DNA of 39,066 bases from Ruminococcus sp. (GTDB lineage Bacteria; Bacillota; Clostridia; Oscillospirales; Ruminococcaceae), in assembly GCA_022641595.1 (NCBI GenBank), contig JALCDN010000009.1:1-39066 (forward strand), given 5' to 3'. The notes beneath the pieces were generated by a model. The model did not search any database and had not been told where the DNA came from. It worked only from the letters and a program-made list of their open reading frames with translations. Positions 29,545 through 39,038 of the stretch are shown piece by piece; the stretch's first letter is position 1, and each line of letters begins with the position of its first letter. The position numbers and the translations under genes were made by a program.

Positions 29545-30921
29545 ATGGCTAAAATGTGGGCAGGCAGATTCTCTAAGGAAATCGACGAAACCGTCAACGC
29601 TTTCAATTCTTCTATCTCGTTCGACGGCCGTATGTACCGCCACGATATTCAGGGCAGCATAGCTCACGCTACCATGCTCGGCGACTGCGGTATCATCTCA
29701 AAAAATGACAGCCTCTTAATTATCGACGGTCTTAAAGGCATTCTCGCCGATATCGACAACGGTTCACTTCAGCTTGACCCGTCTGCTGAGGATATCCATA
29801 TGTTCGTTGAAGCTGAACTTACTAAACGTCTGGGCGATGTCGGTAAGCGTCTGCATACCTCACGTTCCAGAAACGACCAGGTTGCTGTCGATATCAGACT
29901 CTGTCTGCGTGACGAAATTGACGAAATCTATAAGCTCGTTAAACAGCTTGCTGTCACTATATATAATCTCGCTTTGCAACACACTGAAACTATTATGCCG
30001 GGCTATACTCACTTGCAGAGAGCTCAGCCAATTACTTTCGCTCATCATCTCCTCGCTTACGACTGGATGCTCATTCGTGATATGCAAAGACTTCAGGATA
30101 CAAGAAAACGTATGAATTTCTGTCCTTTGGGCAGCGGCGCTCTTGCAGGTACTACTTACCACACCGACAGAAAACAGACTTCATCTTTGCTCGGTTTCAC
30201 AGCTCCTATGCCAAATAGCCTCGACGGCGTTTCGGACAGGGATTTCTGCGTCGAACTCAACTGCGCTCTCTCCCTCATTATGACTCACCTTTCAAGATTT
30301 TCCGAGGAAATTATTATGTGGTGCTCGTGGGAATTTAAATTCATCGAGCTCGACGACGCTTACGCTACAGGCTCTTCTATTATGCCACAAAAGAAAAACC
30401 CCGATATCACCGAGCTTATCCGTGGCAAGACCGGCAGAGTAAACGGCGACCTCGTCACCCTGCTTACAATGCTCAAAGGTCTCCCTCTTGCTTACAACAA
30501 GGATATGCAGGAGGACAAAGAAGCTATTTTCGATGCTATTGATAACGTAAAGCTTTGCGTCAAAACTTTCACCCCTATGCTCGCTACTATGCGTGTCATA
30601 AAGGACAATATGAGAAAAGCTGCCGCAAAAGGCTTCATTAACGCTACTGACTGTGCTGATTACCTCGTTAAAAAAGGTATGCCATTCAGGGACGCTTACA
30701 AAATTACAGGTACTCTTGTTGCTCTTTGTATCGAGAAAAATCTTACTCTCGAAACCCTTCCGCTTGAACAGTATCGCAAAATGTCAGAGCTCTTCAGCGA
30801 TGACGTTTACAATGCTATCAGCCTCGAAACCTGCGTGAGAGAACGTAAATCCGAGGGTGGTCCGTCTCCTGATGCTGTGGCTGAGCAGCTTGCTCTGGTT
30901 GCACAGCAGCTCGGTATCTGA
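29545..30921 (+). CDS. argH: Argininosuccinate lyase
   Basis: MAKMWAGRFSKEIDETVNAFNSSISFD, GSSIMPQKKNPDITELIRGKTGR. Confidence 0.98.
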   Translation: MAKMWAGRFSKEIDETVNAFNSSISFDGRMYRHDIQGSIAHATMLGDCGIISKNDSLLIIDGLKGILADIDNGSLQLDPSAEDIHMFVEAELTKRLGDVGKRLHTSRSRNDQVAVDIRLCLRDEIDEIYKLVKQLAVTIYNLALQHTETIMPGYTHLQRAQPITFAHHLLAYDWMLIRDMQRLQDTRKRMNFCPLGSGALAGTTYHTDRKQTSSLLGFTAPMPNSLDGVSDRDFCVELNCALSLIMTHLSRFSEEIIMWCSWEFKFIELDDAYATGSSIMPQKKNPDITELIRGKTGRVNGDLVTLLTMLKGLPLAYNKDMQEDKEAIFDAIDNVKLCVKTFTPMLATMRVIKDNMRKAAAKGFINATDCADYLVKKGMPFRDAYKITGTLVALCIEKNLTLETLPLEQYRKMSELFSDDVYNAISLETCVRERKSEGGPSPDAVAEQLALVAQQLGI

Positions 30922-30922
30922 T

Positions 30923-31159
30923 ATGAAGAAAAAAGATTTAACATTTATCATCGGCATCTCTATCCTCGCCGCTGTTATCTGGATTGTCGGCGAACTCATT
31001 ATGATGAAACTCCACTTCCCGAGACACTTTTACATCATCTGGCGTGTTTTTATTGTTACAGCTACCTGCGCTGTCAGCGTCCGCCACGCTTTCTCAGAGG
31101 AGATTCAGGAAAAATCAGATGCCACAGAAAAATTCAACAGAAAATCACACAGGAAATAA
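30923..31159 (+). CDS. Small two-TM membrane protein of unknown function
   Basis: ATG at 30923 directly after the argH stop; MKKKDLTFIIGISILAAVIWIVGELIMMKLHFPRHFYIIWRVFIVTATCAVSVRHAF. Confidence 0.65.
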   Translation: MKKKDLTFIIGISILAAVIWIVGELIMMKLHFPRHFYIIWRVFIVTATCAVSVRHAFSEEIQEKSDATEKFNRKSHRK

Positions 31160-31202
31160 CCCCATTTTACACCGTTTTTCCTGATGCTTAGGAGGTTTGC
31201 TT

Positions 31203-32150
31203 ATGTCCGTTAAGGTTTACATAGATGGTCAGGAAGGTACAACAGGTCTGAAAATTCTCGAACGCTTTGAAAACAGAAACGATATCCAGCTTCTGCGTAT
31301 AAGCGACGAGCTTCGCAAGGATTCTGCCGAAAGAGCAAGACTTATAAACTCCTCTGACTTCACTTTTCTTTGTCTTCCCGATGACGCCGCAAGAGAAGCG
31401 GTTTCTTTCGTCACTAACCCAGATGTGCGTATTATCGACGCTTCTACCGCTCACAGAACTAACCCGGACTGGGCTTACGGTTTTCCTGAACTTTCGGCTA
31501 CTCACAGAAATAAAATCGTCAGCTCAAAAAGAGTCGCTGTTCCGGGCTGCTACGCAAGCGGTTTCAATTCAATTGTTTACCCTCTTGTAGCAAATAACGT
31601 TATCCCAAATGACTTTCCTGTATTTGCTTATGCTACGTCAGGCTACAGCGGTGCCGGCAAAAAAGCTATCGCCGTTTACGAAAGTGCCGATAAACCTTCG
31701 GATTTCTTCAGCCCTCGTCAGTACGCCCTCTCTCAGCAACACAAGCATCTGCCGGAAATGCAGGCGGTTTCAGGTCTTAAATTCCCGCCTATGTTCAACC
31801 CTATGGTATGCGACTATTTCAGCGGTATGGTAGTTTCTGTTCCGATTCAAACAAGACTCCTTTCAGGTAACGTCACAGCTCAAAGCGTTCACAAAATGCT
31901 TTCACAGCATTATGCTGACGCAAAACTTGTCAAAGTTATGCCTCTTATGCCTATAGATGAACAGAAAAAATTCTTCCTCGCTTCAAATGCCCTCAGCGGT
32001 GACTGCCATATGGAAATCTTCGTTTTCGGCAACGATTCGCAAATTCTCCTCTGTTCACGCCTCGATAACCTCGGTAAAGGTGCAAGCGGTGCTGCCGTTC
32101 AGTGCCTGAATATTATGATGGGTATCGACGAAACTACCGGTCTTGTCTGA
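31203..32150 (+). CDS. argC: N-acetyl-gamma-glutamyl-phosphate reductase (short 'uncommon' form)
   Basis: VKVYIDGQEGTTGLKILERF, FLCLPDDAAREAV, VPGCYASGFNS; 316 aa. Confidence 0.94.
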   Translation: MSVKVYIDGQEGTTGLKILERFENRNDIQLLRISDELRKDSAERARLINSSDFTFLCLPDDAAREAVSFVTNPDVRIIDASTAHRTNPDWAYGFPELSATHRNKIVSSKRVAVPGCYASGFNSIVYPLVANNVIPNDFPVFAYATSGYSGAGKKAIAVYESADKPSDFFSPRQYALSQQHKHLPEMQAVSGLKFPPMFNPMVCDYFSGMVVSVPIQTRLLSGNVTAQSVHKMLSQHYADAKLVKVMPLMPIDEQKKFFLASNALSGDCHMEIFVFGNDSQILLCSRLDNLGKGASGAAVQCLNIMMGIDETTGLV

Positions 32151-32182
32151 CCTTACTATATTTTTTCAGGAGATGCTTTCCT

Positions 32183-33436
32183 ATGAAACTTAAAAAAATT
32201 AAAAATATCGAGTTCGCTCAAGGCGGCGTCTGTGCTGCTAAAGGCTTCAAGGCCGGCGGTATTCAGTGCGGTCTGGCTCACTCGGGTGCTTCGGTCACTA
32301 AAAAGAAAAACGATATCGCCCTCATTCTGGCTGATAATATCTGCACCGCCGCTGCCGTCTACACCACTAATAAGGTCAAGGGCGCTCCGATTCAGGTCAC
32401 TAAAGAACATATAGTCAACGGTCTCGCAAGAGCTGTTATCGTAAACTCTGTCAACGCAAATACCTGCAATGCCGATGGTATCGACAAAGCTCGCAAAATG
32501 TGCAGCCTCGCCGCAAATCAGCTCGGTATCAGCGAAAACGACGTTATAGTCGCTTCAACCGGCGTTATCGGTCAGCCACTTCCAATCGAGCCGATAGAAA
32601 ACGGTATGAAGTCACTCTGCGAAAGCCTCTCATATGACGGAAATTCCGCCGCTCTTGAGGCTATTATGACTACAGACACACAGCCTAAGGAAATCGCTGT
32701 TAAATTCAAAATCGGCGACAAGCTCTGCACTATGGGCGGTATGCTCAAGGGCAGCGGTATGATTCACCCAAATATGGCTACTACCCTCACTTTTATCACA
32801 ACAGATATCTGCATTTCTGCTGAGCTTTTACAGAGAGCTTTGAGCGACGTCGTAAAAATTACGCTTAACAGAGTAAGCGTTGACGGTGATACCTCCACAA
32901 ACGATATGGTCTGCGTTCTCGCTTCAGGCTTGGCTCAGAATACTAAAATTTCACACGAGGACGCCGATTTCGACGCTTTCAGAGACGCTCTCTATACCGT
33001 TATGCTGAACCTTGCCCGTATGATGGCTCGTGACGGCGAAGGTGCTACAAAGCTCATCGAATGCCTCTGTGCCGGTGCGGATACAGAGAAAACTGCCGAA
33101 ATCGTCGCAAAATCTGTAATCACTTCAAACCTCTTCAAGGCAGCTATGTTCGGCGAGGACGCAAACTGGGGCAGAATCCTCTGCGCTGTCGGCTACGCTC
33201 AGGCGGATTTCGACATTGCAAAGGTCGATGTAAATATCGGCTCCGAAAAGGGCATTATCGCCGTTTGCAGACACGGTGCAGGTGTCGATTTCTCTGAGGA
33301 AACCGCCAAGGATATACTCTCTCAGGACGAAATTCAGATATACATAAACCTCAACGACGGTAACGCTTCCGCTACCGCATGGGGCTGCGACCTCACCTAC
33401 GATTACGTCAAAATCAACGGCGACTACAGAAGCTAA
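32183..33436 (+). CDS. argJ: Bifunctional ornithine acetyltransferase / N-acetylglutamate synthase
   Basis: KGSGMIHPNMATTLTFITTD, DGEGATKLIE, WGRILCAVGYA. Confidence 0.97.
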   Translation: MKLKKIKNIEFAQGGVCAAKGFKAGGIQCGLAHSGASVTKKKNDIALILADNICTAAAVYTTNKVKGAPIQVTKEHIVNGLARAVIVNSVNANTCNADGIDKARKMCSLAANQLGISENDVIVASTGVIGQPLPIEPIENGMKSLCESLSYDGNSAALEAIMTTDTQPKEIAVKFKIGDKLCTMGGMLKGSGMIHPNMATTLTFITTDICISAELLQRALSDVVKITLNRVSVDGDTSTNDMVCVLASGLAQNTKISHEDADFDAFRDALYTVMLNLARMMARDGEGATKLIECLCAGADTEKTAEIVAKSVITSNLFKAAMFGEDANWGRILCAVGYAQADFDIAKVDVNIGSEKGIIAVCRHGAGVDFSEETAKDILSQDEIQIYINLNDGNASATAWGCDLTYDYVKINGDYRS

Positions 33437-33495
33437 GTTTTTTATCCCTCTAAAATGCCTGTTTACCGCTTATTTTGACTACTAAGGAGATTATT

Positions 33496-34362
33496 ATGGA
33501 CTCAATTTCCAATAAGGACAGAGCTAACGTGCTGATTGACGCTTTACCATATATTCAAAAATATAACAACAAAATCATTGTCGTTAAATACGGCGGCAAC
33601 GCTATGACAAACAACGAACTAAAAGACGCTGTTATGAGCGATATCGTCCTTTTGTCTCTTGTCGGCATAAAAGTCGTTCTCGTTCACGGCGGCGGCCCCG
33701 AAATCAGCGAAATGCTCAAGAAACTCGATATTCCAAGTAAATTTATCGGAGGTCTCAGATACACAGACTCCGATACGATTGACGTCGTAAAAATGGTTCT
33801 TGCAGGAAAAGTTAACAAGGAACTCGTTCAGCTGCTCGCTCAGCATAAGGGCAGTGCCGTCGGTCTTTGCGGTATCGACGGAAAAATGCTCATCGCTGAA
33901 AAAAAATCAGGCGAAAACGGTCAGGACCTCGGATTTGTTGGCGATATCGTTAAGGTAAATACCAAACCTATCACCGATGCCCTCGCTAACGGCAATATCC
34001 CTGTTATCGCTACGGTCGCTACCGACGAAAACGGCAATACTTATAATGTCAACGCCGATACTGCTGCCGCAAGAATTGCTGCCGAGCTTTCCGCCGAAAA
34101 CCTCATTCTTATGACCGATATCGCCGGTCTTTTACGCAACAAGGACGACCCGTCAACTCTCATTCCGTCACTTAATGTAAGCGAAGTTCCGTTTATGAAG
34201 CGTCAGGGTATCATATCTGGCGGTATGATTCCAAAAATCGACTGCTGCGTTGAGGCAGTCCGCCGTGGCGTCAGAAAAACCGCTATTATTGACGGCAGAA
34301 TACCTCACTCAATACTCATCGAAATTCTCTCAAATGAGGGAATCGGTACTCAGTTTACATGA
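33496..34362 (+). CDS. argB: Acetylglutamate kinase
   Basis: IVVKYGGNAM, VLVHGGGPEISEML, LMTDIAGLL. Confidence 0.98.
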   Translation: MDSISNKDRANVLIDALPYIQKYNNKIIVVKYGGNAMTNNELKDAVMSDIVLLSLVGIKVVLVHGGGPEISEMLKKLDIPSKFIGGLRYTDSDTIDVVKMVLAGKVNKELVQLLAQHKGSAVGLCGIDGKMLIAEKKSGENGQDLGFVGDIVKVNTKPITDALANGNIPVIATVATDENGNTYNVNADTAAARIAAELSAENLILMTDIAGLLRNKDDPSTLIPSLNVSEVPFMKRQGIISGGMIPKIDCCVEAVRRGVRKTAIIDGRIPHSILIEILSNEGIGTQFT

Positions 34363-34787
34363 TACTTTCTGCGGTAAAGCTCGCCCCTGTAGTCATTGCC
34401 GCTGTTCTTACCGGCATAGGTCTTTTTCTTAAGGACAGACCAAGAGGTAAATTTCGCCACGGCATTCAGACTGACGCTGTTGTCTGCGATATTGCTGTCA
34501 GAAATGTCTGCTACAAGCACAGACAAAATCAGTACAAAGTTATGTCACCCAAGGTACAGTTTTCCTACGGCGACAAATCTTTCATTGCAGTCTACCCTTT
34601 CTTTATCAACGAAAATTCATTCAATTTCAAGGTCGGCGACAAAATTCATATCCGTTTTGACCCCAAAAATCCCAACCGCTTCTTCATCGAAAACGATGGC
34701 AGCAAAAATAATATTTCGTTTTCATTTATTTGTTGCGGATTGTTCATAATAATTTCATATATTATTATTATAATTAATTATAGATGA
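34359..34787 (+). CDS. DUF3592-like membrane protein
   Basis: ATGA overlap with argB; TM helices at both ends flanking a soluble segment with YPFFINENSFNFKVGDKIHIRFDPKNPNRFFIE. Confidence 0.65.
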   Translation: MILSAVKLAPVVIAAVLTGIGLFLKDRPRGKFRHGIQTDAVVCDIAVRNVCYKHRQNQYKVMSPKVQFSYGDKSFIAVYPFFINENSFNFKVGDKIHIRFDPKNPNRFFIENDGSKNNISFSFICCGLFIIISYIIIIINYR

Positions 34788-34973
34788 TTCCACACACCTT
34801 ATATTACTTTGTGTATTTTGCACAAAGCTTTCATTCGTATAATTTTTCCTTCCATAGTCTTTATATGGTCGGAATTCCACATTACATCTGCATCTCACTA
34901 AATGTTATACCATTATATATTTTGCATCTTTATATTACTTGCAGATAGTCTGTTTTTTAAAGGAGAGAATAAA

Positions 34974-36140
34974 GTGAGCACTATTGATAAATTCAACAAA
35001 AATATTATGCATACATACGGTCGCTATCCACTCGTTATGGAATCTGGTAAGGACAGACGCTGCAAGGACGAAAACGGTAAGTCCTACATAGACTTCGGCA
35101 GCGGTATCGGCACAAATTCTCTCGGCTACTGCAACGATAAATGGGTAGATGCTGTCTGCAATCAGGCAAAACAGCTCCAACACAGCTCAAATTATTACTA
35201 CACAAGAGTTCAAGCCGACTTCGCTGACCTTCTTTGCAACACAACCGGCTACTCTAAGGTATTTTTCGGCAACAGCGGTGCTGAAGCCAACGAATGCGCT
35301 ATCAAAATTGCAAGGAAATACAGCTTTGACAAATACGGCAAAAACCGTCACAATATAATAACTCTCGTCAACTCATTCCACGGAAGAACTATTTGCACAC
35401 TCTCCGCTACCGGTCAGGACGTCTTTCATAACTACTTCTTCCCGTTCGTTGACGGTTTCATTAACGTAGAAGCAAATAACATTGATGACCTCAAGGATAA
35501 GCTCGATGGCTCTGTCTGTGCCGTCATGATTGAATATATTCAAGGAGAGGGCGGCGTTAATGCTCTGAATCAGGACTTCGTTGACGCTATATTCTCTCTT
35601 TGTCAGCAAAAAGACGTTCTCGTTATCGCCGATGAGGTTCAGACAGGTGTCGGTCGTACGGGAAAATTCCTTGCAGGCGAACATTTTGGCAAAAAAGCTA
35701 ACATTGTAACTCTCGCTAAAGGTCTTGCAGGCGGAGTTCCGATTGGTGCGTGCCTCGCTGACGAAAAATGCGCCGACGTTCTTTGTGCAGGTACTCACGG
35801 CTCAACTTTCGGCGGAAATCCTCTGGCTTGTGCCGGCGGTACTGCCGTTCTTGAAACCGTTACAGCCGACGGCTTCCTGCAAAATGTCACCGAAAAATCC
35901 GAATTTATTCGCTCGGAACTTCTCAAAATTGACGAGGTTCAGAGCCTCAGCGGCATCGGTCTTATGATTGGAATCAGTCTTAAAACTAAAAAAGCCGCCG
36001 ATGTTGTAAAAGCTGCTCTCGATGAAGGACTCCTTCTGCTGACCGCTAAGGAAAAAATCCGTCTGCTTCCCCCACTTACCATAGATAAACAGGAAATCCA
36101 GGAAGGCGTAGCTATTTTACGGAAACTTCTGGAGGTGTAA
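34974..36140 (+). CDS. argD: Acetylornithine aminotransferase
   Basis: FFGNSGAEANECAIKIARKY, VIADEVQTGVGRTGK, THGSTFGGNPLACA; GTG start after AAAGGAGAG. Confidence 0.95.
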   Translation: MSTIDKFNKNIMHTYGRYPLVMESGKDRRCKDENGKSYIDFGSGIGTNSLGYCNDKWVDAVCNQAKQLQHSSNYYYTRVQADFADLLCNTTGYSKVFFGNSGAEANECAIKIARKYSFDKYGKNRHNIITLVNSFHGRTICTLSATGQDVFHNYFFPFVDGFINVEANNIDDLKDKLDGSVCAVMIEYIQGEGGVNALNQDFVDAIFSLCQQKDVLVIADEVQTGVGRTGKFLAGEHFGKKANIVTLAKGLAGGVPIGACLADEKCADVLCAGTHGSTFGGNPLACAGGTAVLETVTADGFLQNVTEKSEFIRSELLKIDEVQSLSGIGLMIGISLKTKKAADVVKAALDEGLLLLTAKEKIRLLPPLTIDKQEIQEGVAILRKLLEV

Positions 36141-36143
36141 CTT

Positions 36144-36611
36144 ATGGAACTGTTCGTTATACCCAAGGGAAGTAAATTCTTCGTTCAGGACAAAAAAGAA
36201 CGTGAGCTTTATACAGTAAAGAAAAAGACTTTCGGCAACAGGTATTTACTGCTCGATGCAAGCGGCTATGAACTTTACTCAATCACTCAGCTAAAAGAAG
36301 GCAAAAAACCTGAATTTCAGGTTGATCTGAACGAAGAAATATTTATGACTATTAAATGCCTTTCACTTTTCCTTGACCCATCTATAGAATGTATAGGAAA
36401 AGATATGACCTTCTTGCTCAAAAGTACAGACAGAAGAAACTTCATTATGACTAAAAACGGCAACGAAATGGGTAAATTAACGACTGTTACTCTCATGACC
36501 GGTGACCTTCAGTACGAACTACAAATAGATGACAAGGAATTTGATGACTATTTTCCTCTTTTCGCTGTAGCTATCGATAAAGCTTTCGGCGATATCAACA
36601 GAAGCAAATAG
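36144..36611 (+). CDS. LURP-one/tubby-C-like small protein, function unknown
   Basis: 155 aa, beta-rich pattern KFFVQDKKERELYTVKKKTFGNRYLLLDASGYELYSI; begins 4 bp after argD. Confidence 0.6.
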   Translation: MELFVIPKGSKFFVQDKKERELYTVKKKTFGNRYLLLDASGYELYSITQLKEGKKPEFQVDLNEEIFMTIKCLSLFLDPSIECIGKDMTFLLKSTDRRNFIMTKNGNEMGKLTTVTLMTGDLQYELQIDDKEFDDYFPLFAVAIDKAFGDINRSK

Positions 36612-36656
36612 CTTTAACTGCATAACTTTATACTACATATACCGAAAGGATTTATT

Positions 36657-37565
36657 ATGAAACATCTTTTAAAAATGTCTGACCTCTCTACGGAGGAAAT
36701 TCTCGATATTCTTAACCTCGCTGACCAGCTTAAATATGAACTAAAACACGGTATTCCGCATAATCACCTCAAGGGCAAAACCCTCGGTATGATTTTCCAG
36801 AAAGCTTCAACCAGAACAAGAGTTTCTTTCGAGACAGGTATGTATCAGCTCGGCGGATATCCACTTTTCCTTTCATCTGCTGACCTCCAGATCGGCAGAG
36901 GTGAACCCGTTCAGGATACCGCAAGAGTCCTCTCACGCTACCTCGACGGCATTATGATAAGAACTTTTGAACAGAAAGAGGTCGAGGATCTCGCTAAATT
37001 CGGTCAGATTCCGATAATTAACGGTCTTACCGACTTCGCTCACCCTTGCCAGGTTCTCGCTGACCTTATGACTATCCGTGAAGTGAAAAATGTCTTTGAC
37101 GGTCTCAAAATGTGCTTTATCGGTGACGGAAATAATATGGCTAACTCGCTGATAGTTGGCGGTCTCAAGGTCGGAATGGAAGTCGCTGTTGCCTGCCCGA
37201 ACGGTTTTCACCCGGATAAACAGGTACTTGACTTTGCAAATAGTTTTGACTGCTTCACACTTACTGACTCACCTGCCGTTGCCGCTAAGGACGCTGATGT
37301 CCTGATTACCGACGTTTGGTCGTCTATGGGTATGGAGGACGAAATCGAAATGCGTAAAAAAGCTTTCAAGGGCTACCAGATTAACGACGAAATTATGGCT
37401 GTTGCAAAGAACGATGCTATGGTAATGCATTGCCTACCGGCACACCGTGAGGAGGAAATTACTACAAAGGTATTTGAGGCTCACGCTAAAGAGATTTTCG
37501 AGGAGGCTGAAAACCGTCTCCACGCTCAAAAAGCCGTTATGGTCAAGCTCATGGCTGACAATTAA
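36657..37565 (+). CDS. argF: Ornithine carbamoyltransferase
   Basis: FQKASTRTRVSFETGMYQLGG, HPCQVLADLMT, MHCLPAHREEE. Confidence 0.98.
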   Translation: MKHLLKMSDLSTEEILDILNLADQLKYELKHGIPHNHLKGKTLGMIFQKASTRTRVSFETGMYQLGGYPLFLSSADLQIGRGEPVQDTARVLSRYLDGIMIRTFEQKEVEDLAKFGQIPIINGLTDFAHPCQVLADLMTIREVKNVFDGLKMCFIGDGNNMANSLIVGGLKVGMEVAVACPNGFHPDKQVLDFANSFDCFTLTDSPAVAAKDADVLITDVWSSMGMEDEIEMRKKAFKGYQINDEIMAVAKNDAMVMHCLPAHREEEITTKVFEAHAKEIFEEAENRLHAQKAVMVKLMADN

Positions 37566-37582
37566 ACTACAATTGTATCATC

Positions 37583-37616
37583 AAGGCGTCTTTCAATTCG
37601 GAGGACGCCTTTTTAG
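37583..37616 (+). terminator. Intrinsic terminator after argF
   Basis: AAGGCGTC-N-GGACGCCTTTTT. Confidence 0.88.
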
Positions 37617-37624
37617 TTCAAACT

Positions 37625-37733
37625 TTTTCAACATTCTTTTCAAAAGATGTTGAAAGTTCAGCGGGATTTCCCAGCTGCAAGCGGTTTTCGTAGATTCTCA
37701 CTTTTCAACACTCCTTTAAATGCGTGTTGAAAA
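37625..37733. repeat. Two TTTTCAACA-N13/14-TGTTGAAAA/G palindromes
   Basis: 37625-37656 and 37702-37733; a third similar copy at 13-43. Confidence 0.75.
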
Positions 37734-37776
37734 ATTTCTGATTCAGTAATGTTTTAAGCAACATCTGAGAAATCTT

Positions 37777-37805
37777 TTGCAGTGTTGGATTAAATTGTGT
37801 ACAAT
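37777..37805 (+). promoter_or_regulatory. carD promoter
   Basis: TTGCAG - 17 bp - TACAAT. Confidence 0.5.
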
Positions 37806-37993
37806 AGGCAATGGTCAAAATTAGTGAAAATGCCTATAGTTTATTTGTAAAAAAAATGTTATAATATATATATCAACGTGCTGTCGCTATGGGAGATGTA
37901 AGTCCTGTTGACGTCAGTGCGTTTTTTATTAAGGCTTTTGTTGACAAAATAACTGCCTTGAAAAATATTTTCAGGAGAGGAACGGTCAGGATT

Positions 37994-38515
37994 ATGTTTA
38001 AAATTGATGAAACAGTTAATTACAGCTCTTGCGGTCTTTGCAAAATTGCAGACATAGCCAAAAAGGACTTCACCGGAAAAAATGAGGACTACTACGTCCT
38101 AAAACCTGTAACTCAGGAAAATCTTACATACTATGTTGCGGTCAATAACAAGTCGCTTACCGACAAAATGTATCCCACACTTTCTAAATCACAGATTTAC
38201 GAGCTTATTAAAGCTATGCCGGACGAAAAAGAAATCTGGATCGACAATGACTACGTTCGCCAGAGCAAATATAAGGAGATTCTCGCTTCCGGAGACAGAC
38301 TCGAAATCGTCAGAATGATCAAAACCCTTTACAGCCGCAAAAAACGTCGTGTCGAAAAGGGTAAACGTCTTATGAAGTGCGATGAGAACTTCCTGCGTGA
38401 GGCGGAGGCTAACCTGTATAATGAATTTGCCCTCGTTCTCGATATCAAGCCCGATGAGGTGCTGCCTTTTATCGTCAGCAACATTGAGGTTTCCGACATT
38501 AAAGACCCAGTTTAA
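37994..38515 (+). CDS. CarD/CdnL-family transcriptional regulator
   Basis: MFKIDETVNYSSCGLCKIADIAKKDF...YYVLKPV N-terminal RNAP-interaction domain, C-terminal helical domain. Confidence 0.88.
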   Translation: MFKIDETVNYSSCGLCKIADIAKKDFTGKNEDYYVLKPVTQENLTYYVAVNNKSLTDKMYPTLSKSQIYELIKAMPDEKEIWIDNDYVRQSKYKEILASGDRLEIVRMIKTLYSRKKRRVEKGKRLMKCDENFLREAEANLYNEFALVLDIKPDEVLPFIVSNIEVSDIKDPV

Positions 38516-38535
38516 TCACAGTTTGTCTTTGTTGT

Positions 38536-38577
38536 TTAAAAAGTGACAAGTTTTTTGGAGATTGTTTGTCACTTTTT
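38536..38577 (+). terminator. Terminator after carD
   Basis: AAAAAGTGACAA-N-TTGTCACTTTTT. Confidence 0.85.
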
Positions 38578-38581
38578 CTCA

Positions 38582-38610
38582 TTGACAACTCCCCGATAAA
38601 GTGATATAAT
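38582..38610 (+). promoter_or_regulatory. rrn promoter P1
   Basis: TTGACA - 17 bp - TATAAT, TGA extended -10. Confidence 0.92.
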
Positions 38611-38681
38611 AATATTACTCTCTGAGAGAGAGGACACAACTTCAACTGCAGAAAGAAATTTAAAAAAGTTTCAGGAAGCAC

Positions 38682-38710
38682 TTGACAAGAGCGAAGAAAA
38701 GTGATATAAT
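38682..38710 (+). promoter_or_regulatory. rrn promoter P2
   Basis: TTGACA - 17 bp - TATAAT, TGA extended -10. Confidence 0.92.
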
Positions 38711-38800
38711 AAAAAAGTTGCTGAAAGACACCAAAGAGAATGTTTTGGATAAAACGAAGAACAGTGATGAAAAAAAGTATCACATAATGAAAAAAAGTTC

Positions 38801-38829
38801 TTGACAAAGAGAAGAAGATGTGATATAAT
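38801..38829 (+). promoter_or_regulatory. rrn promoter P3
   Basis: TTGACA - 17 bp - TATAAT, TGA extended -10. Confidence 0.92.
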
Positions 38830-39038
38830 AAAGAAGCTGTCTCACGAAAGTGCGAAGCGAACAGCATCTTGAAAATTGAACAATACGAGAAATTAAGAAA
38901 CACGACCCTTGAAATTCGTTTGAGAGAGATCTTGAATGGAAACAAGAAGTCAGACAAGACTATAAAACAAAATTGTAATTGCGAGCAATCGTAATGAACA
39001 GGATGATTTTAAGAGCAGAAATGCTTTTAATATACAAC

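Noticed and set aside
15134-38515. Possible inverted GC skew right of the origin
   Set aside because: Hand counts of a few 60-nt lines gave mixed results (C>G in dnaA and argH, equal in gyrA, G>C in argG); needs a real cumulative-skew computation.
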